A DNA stretch of 64,000 nucleotides, taken from NCBI GenBank assembly GCA_016800925.1, contig JABCPU010000041.1, forward strand, positions 124,001-188,000, read 5' to 3'. The translations under genes and the position numbers were made by a program. Positions 1 to 12,218 of the stretch are shown here, piece by piece (positions within the stretch are counted from its first letter, which is position 1; each line of letters opens with the position of its first letter). This stretch comes from Suillus spraguei (Eukaryota > Basidiomycota > Agaricomycetes > Boletales > Suillaceae). The notes beneath the pieces were generated by a model that was given only the letters and a program-made list of their open reading frames with translations, searched no databases and was not told where the DNA came from.

Positions 1-840
1 TGCCATCGGCCAGGCCCTGCGACAGGCTGGATATTCGTGGAGTCGTCCTCTTGCTGGCTGCGGGAACGGAGCTGCTGGACAGATACCCTGCGAACAGTGA
101 AGACTTTTGAGTCCTCCAGGTCACTTGTCGGGTAAGAGGTACTGCGGGCGGATTTTTCCTTTTTGATGAGCAGTGAGCGGTCTGAAGGTTTGCGCGTAGC
201 AGTGCCCTCAAAAGGTGAGGGTAGAAGTAGGGGGCGATATGCTCGAACAGAGAGTGATGACTTGAGCTGTACATGCGTGGTCGGAGTATGTTTTCCAGCT
301 GTTCCTCATCTTCAATGCGAAGGAGCTCTCTAGGAGGCATGATGTGGCCTAGCATTTCGCTGCTGGCGGGGCTGGGCCACCATCACCACTATATGCCTGT
401 CCAAAGTGTCCTGGACCAGGCAGGATGACGCCATAGTCTGTCGAAGCCTGGGAGAACCTTGTTTGGTCGGAGCCAGTGTTTCCTATAATATGGGGTGAGG
501 CAGCACCAGACGGAAGAGGAGATAATGGGCGTGGATGGTGTTCAGGGTCAGTAGCGGTACTGCGGCAGAAGAAAGAATCTGCTTCGTCACCACCACTGTC
601 GTGAGGAGAACCCAGAAGAACATTCAATCCTGTCCATATAGATTTGATAGCTCTGGAGTTTCGTCGACAGGAGTCCCAACGAACGGACCAGATGTAAAGC
701 AGAAGCAAAATAATGAACAAGTTGATGATACCAATGATGATACTAATAAGGGCTCCTTTGGATAAGGCAGTTGCGTTCAAAGAATGCTTTGATGTGGCAG
801 AGGTGGAAGGGGATGTAGAAGTAGATGAAGACAACACTAG
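1..840 (-). pseudogene. Decayed single-pass membrane protein gene (3' part)
   Basis: Read on the minus strand, a Ser/Thr-rich stretch near 840-770 is followed by one hydrophobic helix (ALISIIIGIINLFIILLLLY, about 700-760) and a basic stop-transfer region, then a Ser/Pro-rich cytoplasmic tail. This is the usual plan of basidiomycete single-pass surface proteins. The first frame stops at 349 after GGPAPPAAKC. The tail seems to continue in a second frame (PPRELLRIEDEEQLENI, about 285-339) and a third (VRAYRPLLLPSPFEG to about 250, then RRVSVQQLRSRSQQEDD near the window edge). Two frame changes without convincing introns suggest decay, though an unseen intron could explain one. No ATG is visible at the start, so a 5' exon is missing or lies upstream of 840. 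Function unknown. Confidence 0.5.
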
Positions 841-894
841 GCGTCGGAATGTATCTTGCAGTGATAAGGAATGGATCCAGGATCACACTTATCT

Positions 895-1485
895 TCAAAA
901 TTGTATCTGAGCATCATCAAGTATTGGCCGAGCACGGGAATAGGCGAAAGAACTCACCACAACAAAGAACGACCACCCTTGCTGCCACCGTTTAAGGCGA
1001 AGCCTCCCCAGAATAATCTCATGCGTTCCTTCAGCCATCTTTACGACCTCGCCAATCGCCTTCGAACACTGCTCGTCAAACACCCTCATCTTCTTATTTC
1101 TCCTGAGTATGTGATCGGGTCTGCAACCGGGTGTTGGAGGAGAATAATGACCTTGTAGGCGAGGCCTCGTGATATCGCTGCGGTTGTGAGTAGCGACATT
1201 GTATGATCCCTGCGAATTTTGATAGAACTCAACATAATTTGGTATGACTGAAAGAGTTAGATGAACCTACCCCGCCTGTGCCATATTTTGAACGCAGCCT
1301 CATCGAAGACAAGCACAGCCGAAGGACTCGTGTTTTTGATGAGAATATTGCAGCACCACCGCTGAATTGGCTCGAAGAAAGAGCCAGTATAAGCTTCGGA
1401 ATTCGTTACTACGCTTGACAATCCTCGCTGAGCGCATTGATAAGGAAGAGTACCTCAAGCCAGGAGAACAGTCGCTCATGGTCAA
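895..1485 (-). other. Coding-like minus-strand stretches, unassigned
   Basis: Two open stretches look coding in composition: about 1300-1440 (contains SAVLVFDEAAFKIWH) and about 900-1240 (contains KKMRVFDEQCSKAIGEVVKM and GRLRLKRWQQGWSFF, ending at a plausible GTGAGT donor). They could be upstream exons of the decayed membrane-protein gene at 1-840, but the only GT-AG pair between them would make an intron of about 23 nt, which is too short. I recognise no family. Confidence 0.2.
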
Positions 1486-2194
1486 AGCATGATTTGATCT
1501 ATTCAGCGAGTCCCGGATCGAAGTCAGTTGCTTTTACAAGGATAGGCCAAAATCGGCAGGAATAAGATAGATGTGGGGAAATGCGCTTTTCACTGATCAG
1601 GGAAATCCTCGTTCTCAAATCGGATCAAATAGGCGTGCTTATGGAAAGCCAGACCACCGCGCTCTACTTCCAAGGCTTCTACTTCTCAGAACCTTCCTAG
1701 TAAGGTAAATAGCTTCCATTGGCCTAGACTGAAATCAAAATGGGATTGATAAATAAAGGATTTTCAGTTTAAATTTCGACATCGACACAACAACACATTT
1801 AGATGCATGATGAATTGACAGAGAAAGTAACACATTTTGACAAAACTTTCAAGTCCCGTCCAAATAGATAAGAATATTTGAAGTTTTCCGCTTAGGAAAA
1901 TGAAAATGCAGATACAAAATTTTGTAATCCAATTATATCCATTGGTAAATGGAAAATTTTAGCGCAGAAGATATTCTGTGAAATATTATATAATGATCAT
2001 TCCGGTTTAAATTTTAAATTTTCCCGATGGTGAAATGTGATACAGAAAATGCGAATTTTTCTGCATGGTAAAATGACATGGGCACTGGCTGCGCATTCGG
2101 CGGGCATTCGGTACACGGAAGAGCGCAACAGAGAATCAAGTGTTTATTGGTAAATGATATGGTATGGTATAGTACGGGTATGGTACAATAATGG
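1486..2194. other. AT-rich intergenic stretch
   Basis: About 700 bases of AT-rich sequence with A/T runs around 1730-2030 and no frame I would call a gene. It separates the decayed genes on either side, both on the minus strand. Confidence 0.4.
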
Positions 2195-2782
2195 TCACAT
2201 AGTCGCACGTACCTGTTCCACAAGACAGATTTGATCGAAATGCAGATTAATAGAAGTCGAAGGAGCAATTACAATATCCACAGTGTTCTTCTTAAGGTTA
2301 CACTTAGCTACATCATAAATGAAACCGCAATGACTCCCGTCCAGAACAAGGCACTGTTGGTTTTTTTTGTGGGGAGGGGCTGGGCTCAGATCTGTGACTG
2401 GTATATGATAGTGCTGAATTGCAGTGCCTGCACTGTTTGATGAGCAAAACACTGCAACACAACCATTGGGAGCAGGTCCATTCAGACCAAGGAAGGGATC
2501 AGGACAGGCTGTCGATACAAACTGGTTGTGTAGCCTGCCTTCCATGAAGGAGGGCAAGACTTTTAACATCACGTGATGTGTGTTGAGCTTAGAAGAAAAT
2601 TCTTTCTTCATCAGCCAAGCTAGCGGGCCTAGGACAGAATAAGTTGAATGTTATAATGTCTTTGTAAAGAGACTCACCCTCTTTGAGTTTCTCCATTTGA
2701 GCATCAATCCTATCTAGTGTATCTTCGACGTTGACAGTCCAGGGGCTGGATTCGGTAGTCAAAGAGTTAGGATTGACACTGG

Positions 2783-4431
2783 TGTCATGAACATATTGGC
2801 ACTGGCCTCGAAACCTTACCTTTTAGCACTCGTCTCATGTCTATAGGAGTTACCACTTGTCCATGGCCGTCTTACCCCTTTAGCATTGTCGGTGGCATTC
2901 CACACTTACCGCACACTGTACCGACTGCCGCACCACATTCCACGTACCGATGTCCTTCCATGTCCTTGCCACATCCGCATAGCTCCATTTGGTGCATAGC
3001 TTGTTTTATGTTCGTTATCACTGATTCCACAGCAAGCCTTATTACATGTTGTCTTGTGCTGCAGCCGCCTTGCACTACATTTACATACAGCGGTTACTGT
3101 ACTTGAGCGCTACTGATATTGCCTAACACATTCCGAGTACATACAATTTAGGATATAAGCACCGCACACCCCGCATGATACAGTACCTGATTGTACCCCA
3201 TTGTCACCGTACTATAGGTCAGGATTATTGTCTAGCTCTGGATCTACCCAGTAGTGGACTTAGTCTTTAAAGTATCCTTACTGCTCATTAATTGATTTTG
3301 CTCATTCACCGTTACTGCTGGCACACCGCTAGATTCTTGACCCCTATTTTTTACTGAACTTCACGCTCACTGCTACTGTACCGCTGAAAGTACTTTAGGG
3401 CCCATTCAGCAAGCGTTCATTTGCGTCCATTTCGTTTGTTTTCATCTGTTTGTGTCTGTTTTCATTTGAAACGGAAAAACATGTTCAGCAATGTGTTTGT
3501 TTCATTAGATATCTGTCATGCTGCATAATGCAGTGTTGCACTAGTACTCGTTTGCTCGCTCTAGTCAATCAAATATCCCACTGTCCCTACTCTGTCAACT
3601 ACTACTAGTCTACTACCATGGTAATCTCTCTCTCATCAGATACCAATTCACTGCAGGAACCTCTGAGTCAAGATCAGGCTGTCAGTACCAAGAAGATTCC
3701 ATGGAATGCAAAGTGGCTTTCAGGAGTAAGAGCTCCTGGACCCATGAATGGCCTGTCAAGATAGAGTCATGCTGGGGAATCTTGTCAAAATAGGGCAAGG
3801 TGGCCACTGCCACTGCAGCAGCAGAAAATGCAGCAGCTAGCACTGCAGCTCTCTTTCTGTGGGTGTGGGTTGCCTTCAGAGAGGCTTTGAGGGCCTTTCT
3901 CTTCCATGATGAAGTCATACTAGTAATAGTTGTAGAGCTTGAGCAGCAAACTGATGGTTATCATTCATTATCTACATGTGTGACAGCATGTGACACCCGT
4001 GGGAGCATCTGTTTTGCTTCAACGTCTGTCCATTTCAAAATGAAACAAACCAAAACAAACAAAACGAGCAGTTGCCAAACGGGCCCTTACTTTTTCTTTG
4101 CACTGCTTGCAACCTTACTGCTACTGCTGACTTTATTGCTCATTATTGCTCATTTGACGCTATGTTTACAAGCATTATCTCAACCACAGTAGCACCGCTA
4201 CATACAATGCTAGTCCCGGCAGCAGCATTGCTGACCACAGCAACTTACTGCTGACTATGATGCTATATTCACATATTGGTTTGACTCGAACTTGACTATA
4301 CTAACAGGCATCCCCCTTTAGGGTCGAATGCTCTTGTTTGACAAGTGAAGCAGACTAGATGGAGTGCAAGACCACACATACTATCTTAGGAGGTAGTTTA
4401 TCTACAGCCCAGGTTAGGTTGTATCTTTACA
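2783..4431 (-). repeat. Solo-LTR-like repeat, family B copy 1
   Basis: On the minus strand this begins TGTAAAGATACAAC and ends ATGACA. Its first ~130 bases match, in opposite orientation, the repeat at 40915-41889, including the shared block CCTGGGCTGTAGATAAAC and a GACCCTAAAGGG core. Without the 689-bp MITE inside it the length is about 957, close to the 975 of the other copy. Both are rich in GCGGTA/GCAGTA words and both follow CCGG. I found no clear target duplication, so the 3' limit is less certain than the 5' one. It interrupts the KOW gene. Confidence 0.5.
3398..4086 (-). mobile_element. PIF/Harbinger MITE with TTA target duplication
   Basis: The element is flanked by TTA (3395-3397 and 4087-4089), the 3-bp duplication typical of PIF/Harbinger. 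Its ends are inverted: left GGGCCCATTCAGCAAG, right (reversed) GGGCCCGTTTGGCAAC, with looser similarity continuing for ~60 bases through CATTTCG/GTTTGTTTT words. Inside, on the minus strand at 3682-3918, an open stretch contains HTHRKRAAVLAAAF and PYFDKIPQHDSILTGHSWVQ. The latter resembles the N-terminal part of Harbinger transposases, such as YHTSALSGEAWVMELL in the transposase at 28.6-30 kb. So this is an internal-deletion derivative of an autonomous element that keeps part of the first transposase exon. Confidence 0.75.
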
Positions 4432-7145
4432 CCGGGCAAAGGATTACCGGCCTGATCCTCGGGGCTGGAGGTCCAGGCGGTCCACATAGATGTCAACATG
4501 CCAGTGCCTGTGATGGCAACTGATGAAGGAACCTTTTTGGGTGGGGGGGTGATGCTTTGAGGTTGTGTGGCCAAGTACAATCTTCTCTGCATTTTGCAGA
4601 AAGACAACATGTCTATTCCTTCGAGTATCAATCAATTTAACCTCATTACATACCTAAATACATATAAGCAATTGATCCACCATGAAATGTGTGTGATGCT
4701 TACCTGGTTGCAACGTCCTTGAGTTCGATCTCAATGCACTGCTGCCCATGCACAGCAATGGTACAAGTCTCGGAGGTGACACTGTACAGTGTGGCTTGGT
4801 AGCCCTTATGGTCGCCTCCAATGATAAATACCTCTTGACCAATTTCCTTTTGAAAGAATCAAAGTTGGCATTGCATACTTTTGCCATGAATGAGATGGGA
4901 GCATCAACCTAGAAAAAGTCAGATATGTGTAGGTCGAGGAAAATATTACTAACAAGCGAATGGTCAACATCAGAGAGTAAGGTCAAGTGAGCTTTTGGAA
5001 AGTTGATGCTTTGAACGACCCCTTTCATCAGATACTCTGGTGCATGAACCACTCTTACAACATCTCCAGGTTTAACATTGTAACCCCTGTCTTTCATGTA
5101 CTGCAATGTCTGGAGGTGGGGGAGGTGGGTCCACTGAATAAATGAGATGGGAATTGGAATGTTCAATGTTCCATCCTGGAACCACAGACTGTCCGCTCCT
5201 TTGGGCAGCCAATGCACGATGCCACACTTCCCTATGTGCTCCTCAATAAGCACTTCTATATAATCCCCTATTTGGATGCATTCAACATTGTGGAGAGGCT
5301 TAAAAAGTTGCTGCATTGGTAGTCATGCTTGCAACATGTGGCTCAGAGGGTGGCGGTCTAGATAGTACTTTGAAACTTCCACCTATAGGTTGTGTTAGAT
5401 GATTTTGCAAAATGCCGAAGTGGAAAGAGACACTCGCCTCTTCCTTCAAGATGTCTTGACAAAGACGAAATACATCATTTACCATCTGAATAATGTGGCC
5501 TTCGACACCCAAGTATGGGCCTGCTACAACTTGGACCGTTTCACCAATCTGAAACATGTGCTCTACATCCTGCAGTCAAAGTTCTACTTCCTTTTGCTGT
5601 CCACTCAAGCTCAATTCCAAGGTGGCAGAACCAGCAGGATGGTCAGTTGAGGTGACCTTCCAGATTTCTGAACTGAGATCTCCTTGGATGATCTTGGCCC
5701 AGTCGCCTACATGCAAGAACTGCATCAAAAGCGCAAGCACAGTTCTCTTGAGGAATGATTGTTCCCACCTGGATTGTAAATGGAGCTGAATGTCATCAGC
5801 ATGGGGGCAGACGACATGTTCTAGGCAATCATCATGGAAGCTGTGAAGTAGGAGGCCCATATAATACTTTCTCCTTTGTATTCGCATCCTACATTGTTTC
5901 TGCCATGAGTGATGTTGGAAACTGTGTTCCCATTCAGAAGATGGGATCAGTCAAGTAGGGATTGAGATCTTGGAGGCATGGAGTATGGGATACCCCAGGG
6001 TGGAACCAAGACTGCAATGAAATCATTTGGCAGATTGGAATCAAAGACTCAGGCTATGTCGCCCTTATACTTACCATGCGTGATCCTCACCCATGCTGGG
6101 CTGGGAAGCTTGCAGTAAGAATGCTTGACCTCTTCACGTTCCTCATCTGATGTACAAACATATTGCTTGACGGTGAGGTACAGCGAGGAAGGAAGCGAGT
6201 CTGCGATTGTTTTAGGCCTGTCTGCAACCACATAAAGCTGACCAGGTATCCAAGCTGACACCTTAATGATAAAATGTTTCTTGCAAAGGTGTGCAGCAAT
6301 ATAATCCATAACACTTCCTGTGATCAATGAGTGAAGAATGAGTGAAGAATGTCACTAAATCGATAGAAAAACTTATGGTGGACATGAAGAAGATACATCC
6401 TCTTGCCCTGCAGCTCAGTTGAACTTCTCAAAGGGATCAAGTCAGATATCAAGGAGCGAATATTCTGGCAATCTTGCGATGAGCTATGCTGTGTCGTCTC
6501 AAATCTATGCGTGATGTTATTGATGGCCATGGCAAACCTAGTGGCCAATGATGATCCTGGCAAGGATGTAACCTTCCACAACCCAGAGGGACCATTATGG
6601 TCATGGTCCTCCTTATCCTTGTCCTCCCCCTCCTCTGCAGCCGATCAAGGTAGGGATTTTTTAACTAGAAATTCATTGGCATAAGAGAGTATTAGAGTCA
6701 TCCTATTTTTGCTTACTTTGGCTGGTTTATGTGAACTTTGGATGCATGCACTGGATGATCCATCGGCCATGGAAGAATCACTGGAAGCAGATGCTGAGTG
6801 TATGTGCTTTGCCTTCACAGCATGAAGATTTCTCAAAGTAAGGTTGTCATCACCATCACCGGAAAATAGTGCATCTCAGAATTCCTTCCAATCGTCCACA
6901 GAATATTGATTGCCAAGGTATGATGAAAGAGCTTCTTCCATCTGAGTGTATGTCATGTCCGTTGTAAGGAACTGCTCCAAAATTGCCCATGCATGCTTAT
7001 CTGCCAGTGGTGCTGTCTGATTCCCTGTGATATGCTCATGAATAACAATGTCAGGAACATCATATCCATATCACTACTTACCATCATTAATTTTGATGCG
7101 CTTTGGAGTGGGTGCATTGTCGTTGGATGCGGCATGTTTGGACAT

Positions 7146-7530
7146 GATTTCTATAGTCTAGAGTTCAGCATTATCACAAGTAAACTTAGAATGCTACACA
7201 CTATATTCACTTATTTAGTAGTCTACGCAAAGTCTGTCATATCGAGGTGATAGTAGCAGAAATAAAACCATGAAGGCACGAGATCAGTATTTATAGTGAA
7301 TGGCTAGAGCAGCAGGTGTGATTGAGATTGTGGACGGTGAACGGTGGACAATGCAAATTGTCTATTGTGTTGAAGGTATTGTGGACCATAGTGCTGTTTT
7401 TTGTCTTTGATTGTCAAGTCCTAGCAGCCCACTAATAGTAAATAGTGTATGAGTGGGTGGTGGATTGTATACAATGACTCCGATCTACATGACATGAAGT
7501 AATTCATGCCCTAAGTCCAAATTGTCGCTA
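7146..7530. other. Intergenic stretch upstream of the KOW gene
   Basis: No gene seen. As the 5' flank of the minus-strand KOW pseudogene it would have held its promoter; I see no clear TATA element. Confidence 0.35.
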
Positions 7531-8005
7531 TGTTACGACTGGGGTGGCATCACCAGTGACAGTGAAAAGACACAGTCAGTCTGCTGGGAAGTTCTTACAA
7601 TGTCCAGAAGAGGACAAGGTGAAAGTATGAGGAACACGTTCCGAGTACGATCAAGGGTTTGGCCTCAAAGACAAGTCTAAGAGGTTCTATGAGAATAGAG
7701 ACTAACACTAAGGAGTGCTTAGACTTAGAGACGATTCAAGATGACTTAGGTTGGAGACCTAAGTGAAGGATATTCCAGGTAAAACCCAGTAAGATCAAAG
7801 TAAAGAATCTACTACAAGTACAACGTGCTTAAATAGACCAATATGTGCGCATGGACCAAGAAAGATGTGAGAATGTAAGTGCATATCCAAATAAGGAAGG
7901 CAACTATAGTACAGATGCATTGAGGATATGAGTCGGAGTCATGTGATGCGATATACAAGTAAGAAGACAACAAGAAAATGAATAGGGGCATGTATGACTG
8001 TAACA
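7531..8005 (+). repeat. Solo LTR, family A copy 1 (475 bp)
   Basis: It starts TGTTACGACTGG and ends GACTGTAACA, the TG...CA ends of an LTR, with a short terminal inverted repeat TGTTA/TAACA. It is flanked by a perfect 5-bp target duplication CGCTA (7526-7530 and 8006-8010). The copy at 13865-14339 has the same length and is highly similar throughout. No internal retroelement sequence lies beside it, so it is a solo LTR left by recombination between two LTRs. Confidence 0.9.
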
Positions 8006-8071
8006 CGCTACAAAATAATACATCTCTTCGAATCTCCAGTACCCATGGTAAGTACTTGAATAAATTCAAGA

Positions 8072-9675
8072 TCAATTTCTGAGGAGAATGACCTCATGTA
8101 GCATATCTTGCGGCTTTACAAGCTTTGCTTGTCCATCATGTCTCCTATCTGCTCCTGAGCTTTGCACTCTCTCAAGTTCTTCACCCCTCAGTGCCTCAAT
8201 ATATTGTTCTACCAAGGAGCAGATGTTAGTATTTGTTAGGTCAGCCAATTGAGCCCCCAATTTTGAATACTCTCGCCAGGCATTTCCCAGCGATGTAATC
8301 CCCCACAAATGTTCAATCAACTGCATTCTAATGAGTCAGTGCATGTTTTGCATCACATATCACATACCATATTACTAACATATGCTATTGTCACCATTGC
8401 AATAGCTAGCTGGATTATTCTCCGGATGAAATTCTTGACCTCTGACCCCAGAGGACGGTCGCTCGGTGATGTCGCACATTTGCGACACCAGATGGAGATG
8501 GTTGGTTTTACATCGTTGGTAGATGTTGCTCCAAAAATCAGGCTGTGTTTTAGACTGTCGTACATCTTGTACTTGGTCAAATTCATGTTCATTTGATCAA
8601 TGAAATAACTTACTGTTACAGTTTGTACTTGCCCCCTGTCTGTGTGTTGCAATACTTGCTTAAGGGCACCGTCATTCTTGTCAAAAATTTGAATAGTTCC
8701 TGTGTCGCTACCTCCAACAACAAGGGTAGCCCAGTCCCTAAAAACAACCTGTTTTGGGAATGTCTTCACTGGATTGGTATTGTAGGTGTGGATGCAGGCT
8801 CCATCTTCCAAACAATGTAGGCTGAATCTGTTAACCACGTTGTCGATTAGGAATAGTGTCTGAGGGGCATCCACAGCAGTGTGCCCGCTTTGGTACATTG
8901 GTGAGTAGATTTTGACTTGTTTGATGCCAATGCTCACATCATAGGTCCAGCCTTGTTTGTACTGACAATAGTACCGTCTGAGCCTCAAAGTGTATGTCTA
9001 AAAACATAATTGAATTTATTGATAATATGTATGCATGTGCACCTACATTTCGCTGTCATACATCCTGAATACTAACAGGTTTCTACTTGCCATTTGTTTG
9101 AATTGGACAGTGTATGGGATCATGGTGGACAGCTCAACACTGAAGATCGGTATCAACGGTTTTTTGGAGTCAAATGCCCATACTTGAACCTGTCTGTCAT
9201 GTGTTCCACTTGCAATACAAGTTTCATCGCCAGTGTGGTCATATGTAAGACACATGATCTCTTTACCTGTCCCAATTTGTCTTGATACTTTTGTGTGGAA
9301 GTCCTTCAATTCTTCCCCTTGCTGTTGCCAAATGCTTATGAAACCCAGCCCTGTGCCATAGCATAGTGTCTTGCACATTGCTTCTTGCCAAGTTATCCAG
9401 CATGCGCAGGTCACCGGATCTGCTGGATTTTGGATGGCTAGGGTTTGACATGGAGCTGGGAGCTGCACTCGTCATTTGAGGTCCCAGATCCTCATGCCAT
9501 CTGAGCCTGTACTCGGGTGAGTGTGTAAAATGTCATTCTGAATATTTGACTTACCCCCACTTGCCAACATGTTTCCATTGTGAGAGACTGCTAGGCAATT
9601 GATGGCATTCTTGTGTCCAATGAGGTGCCCTTCAAGCTGATATTCTTTGCAGCTGTTGGTGGATAGGAAAAGCAT
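8072..9675 (-). pseudogene. WD40-repeat protein gene, with premature stop
   Basis: The ATG at 9675 opens an exon with a WD40 blade (LEGHLIGHKNAINCLAVS, then MLASGG). A GTAAGT donor follows, and the next exon gives GSDGMRIWDLK. A TGA at 9472-9474 then breaks the frame; the following exons (to about 9043) continue in frame with ACWITWQEAMCKTLCYG, then SGTHDRQVQVWAFDSKKP. A further exon (8353-8988) holds QVVFRDWATLVVGGSDTGTI. A last open stretch at 8072-8326 may be the C-terminal exon, but its junction does not join in frame. WD40 propellers are protein-binding scaffolds; no specific partner can be inferred. LK-TGA-RVQLP fits a CGA-to-TGA change. Confidence 0.6.
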
Positions 9676-11681
9676 TGGTAGTTATAAACACCAAGACTGA
9701 GTTGAACACCTTTATAAGGTGGTATACAATAAGACGACAACACCACTACTAGGCAACCCTGGGCGGGCACTGGGTTCCAATCTAGGCCTGGATTTCCATC
9801 ATCCATTAAATATCTTCCTGGCTCTGTTCAGTTCCAAAGTCAGTCATGCCTACTCCTGTCACCCCTTTTCATGAATCTGAAGGTCCTCCCCAGGCCCTTC
9901 CATTACTGACCTATCATACAGAGATGTTTTGTCATACATTATCGCTTGTCTTGTTATCTCCACAAGAAGGAATGGCAGTCTCTACCCTTCCACTGAGGGG
10001 ACACAGTCCTACTCCTTCCCACGTCTTCATGATCATGTCTCATGGAATTACAGATTGCACCTACCTGCTCTTGTGTCTGTGTTTGAGTGGAAGATGAACT
10101 TAGCAAAATATTAATATTTAATTCAAATAAGCAGAGTGTATTCAGATGATCGAGAACACCATATACATGGGTTGATTTGTGTTGGGACAGTATATATTTC
10201 ATGAGCACATGAAGATCTGGAAACGTCATCAGGAAATTGTTCAAAAATGATCTGTTTGCAACTATGAACTCTTACATTTTGCTATGTTGAAGTCCGATGC
10301 ACCAGAAGGAGAAGAGAAGGGAATGGCCGAAGAATCCGAGAAGCAAGGCACGAGGGGAAGAAGCTGAGGAACGTGGTTCGAGCGCAAGCCATAATAGGCC
10401 AGTGGGATCCAGCATGCTGACGTCAGCTGAGCCTCTACAATATATGTCAACGAGTTATGTCTAAATTTTCATTTCTGTTTCACTTACTATAAAGTCCAGC
10501 GCCATAGCGTAGAAACATCTCAGTTCTTTGAGAGAGACTGAGATGTGAGTCTATAGATTCTTGTACTGTCAGCATTAACCAACGAAAGCAATAGTGTACC
10601 TTGTCCTTATAGGTATTACCCATGTTAATAGGATTCTCTGAGAGAGACTGAGATCGCACTTTGTCCTTATAGACCCTTTCTCCCACCCTCATTAGCCTCT
10701 TATCGCAAGATGCTACATGTCTGATTTACGTCGGATTATGAGCTAGGTACGTTTTACCTCTGATTATTCTTTCTGTCTCCCTTGGAATATCCTCTGATCA
10801 ATTTCTCATTTCCGCAGTGATTTAGGCAGCTTCGACATGGCAAGGGCTAGCTTACAATGACTGCATGACATTTAAAGTGTTCCTGTGACAAAAAAGGAAA
10901 TCATAGAACTACAGTTTGCAAATACCAAATATTTGGTTCACACCTCACGAAAGGCAGGAGTTATGGAATGTGAATACACTTTTTTTTTGAAAGATAGACG
11001 ATAATGTTCACAAACTATGAAAGTTGAGAAAGCTAGGGACAAAAAGAAAGACCAACAGAACAACCCTCTGACTTCATGTTCTGAGCTTGAGAGCTTCTCT
11101 CAACTCTTGATTCCTTGCTCATGCAACTTGAAAAAGAAAGGCGTGTTTAGATATGACATCATTAACTTAGGAGAGCACATACTTCACACAAAAGCTCGTG
11201 CCACAACTTGAATTTGGGTGATAAGGCCTAATCTGCTAAAGTGGAAAGCTGGAAGCTGCACATGGGGGTCCCTAAAATTAATCTGTCTTCTATACTGAAA
11301 TCTCAGATTTGGTGCAAGGTCCATATAATAGTCTCTACTCCAAGAAAGAACAATCGAGTAGAATGGATCAACTGGATAATGGACCCAAGGGCATAAGACA
11401 GGGTCGCCCAAGTGATATGTATCTCCTTTATCCAGGACATGGAATGGTGGAGGATCAATGAGGGGTCATCCTGCTGCATCCTCACAGAACACTCAGCCAA
11501 CTTGGTGTCCTGTGCAAACAATAACCAGTCTGGCTACCACCTGGTTGTCAGGATAGTTCACTATATCAATAGATCTAGCACATCCTATGGTCTTCACAGA
11601 GAATGATCCAATAAGCATGAGGGTAGTATGGGTTCAATTAAATTAACACATTACTTTGTGTATTTACAGTGTTGTAACTAC
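9676..11681. other. Non-coding stretch with short repeats
   Basis: About 2 kb with no convincing gene. Around 10520-10680 two words recur as a diverged direct repeat: GAGAGAGACTGAGAT (twice) and TTGTCCTTATAG (twice). This pattern is seen in LTR promoter regions, but I found no LTR ends or target duplication. Short open frames here lack coding character. Confidence 0.3.
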
Positions 11682-11858
11682 TAGCTAAGAATAGTACTGA
11701 TGTCATGATATAAATTTGATTTGATATACAGTCGCACCATATTGCCGTGGTTCTGTGTCAATGGTGGACACCACACCAGTGACACAGAACCACGGCAATA
11801 TGGTGCGACTGTATATCAAATCAAATTTATATCATGACATCAGTACTATTCTTAGCTA
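11682..11858. repeat. Near-perfect inverted repeat, 79-bp arms
   Basis: The left arm (11682-11760) and right arm (11780-11858) are exact reverse complements as far as I can read, separated by 19 bases. The loop itself holds a further TGGTG/CACCA pair. A transcript would form a hairpin of about 80 base pairs. There is no open frame of note and no clear target duplication outside the arms. It may be a foldback or MITE remnant, a small-RNA-producing hairpin, or an inverted duplication made during repair or assembly. Confidence 0.85.
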
Positions 11859-12218
11859 CACCACCAAATGGCGCCAATGTCTGACAAACATAATTTTCCA
11901 GCTGCTCCCACCCAATGGTTTGCTATGGAAAGCCTAACAGCCGCCACCCGTGACATAGCCCATAAGTAGTAGTCACAAGTCAAGGACTCTGTACACTCCT
12001 AGAGGATCGCAACCTATATATTCCATAGTATGGCACGGCTGTCTGGCTTTTTGTTCTACAGTCTATACGGCATTACTAAGTTAAATACAAGAGAGCACAG
12101 ATCACCACACATCTCCATTATTATCCTCTTCATCATCTGTGAACTCCCAACAATTACACCATTGAAATCCTCATTGGAAACTGCATCACTAGCAGGACGT
12201 CGGACGTCAGGTTCATTG

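Larger units (their letters stand above)
2195..7145 (-). pseudogene. Spt5-like NGN/KOW gene, split by an LTR-like insertion
   Basis: The gene starts at an ATG at 7145 (MSKHAASNDNAPTPKRIKIN, then a GTAAG donor). An acidic linker leads to an NGN-like region (6050-6600), then a chain of KOW-like motifs: PAWVRITHGKYKGDIA near 6050, GDWAKIIQGDLSSEIWKVT near 5650, IGETVQVVAGPYLGVEGHI near 5530, IQIGDYIEVLIEEHIGKCG near 5240, VKPGDVVRVVHAPEYLMKG near 5050, one near 4800, and NQQCLVLDGSHCGFIYDVA near 2320. Spt5 proteins bind RNA polymerase II; fungi of this group carry many Spt5-like copies of unknown role. The last KOW exon (2195-2611 plus a short exon near 2670-2780) is cut off from the rest by a repeat at 2783-4431. 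A TGA at 6876-6878 also interrupts the acidic linker (likely CGA before). Exon limits are approximate. Confidence 0.6.

Noticed and set aside
895..1485. Joining the minus-strand stretches here to the membrane-protein gene at 1-840
   Set aside because: The only GT-AG pair between the two stretches makes an intron of about 23 nt, too short to be believable.
10262..10720. A possible LTR with repeated GAGAGAGACTGAGAT and CCTTATAG words
   Set aside because: No matching TG...CA ends with a target duplication could be found and no second copy is in the window.
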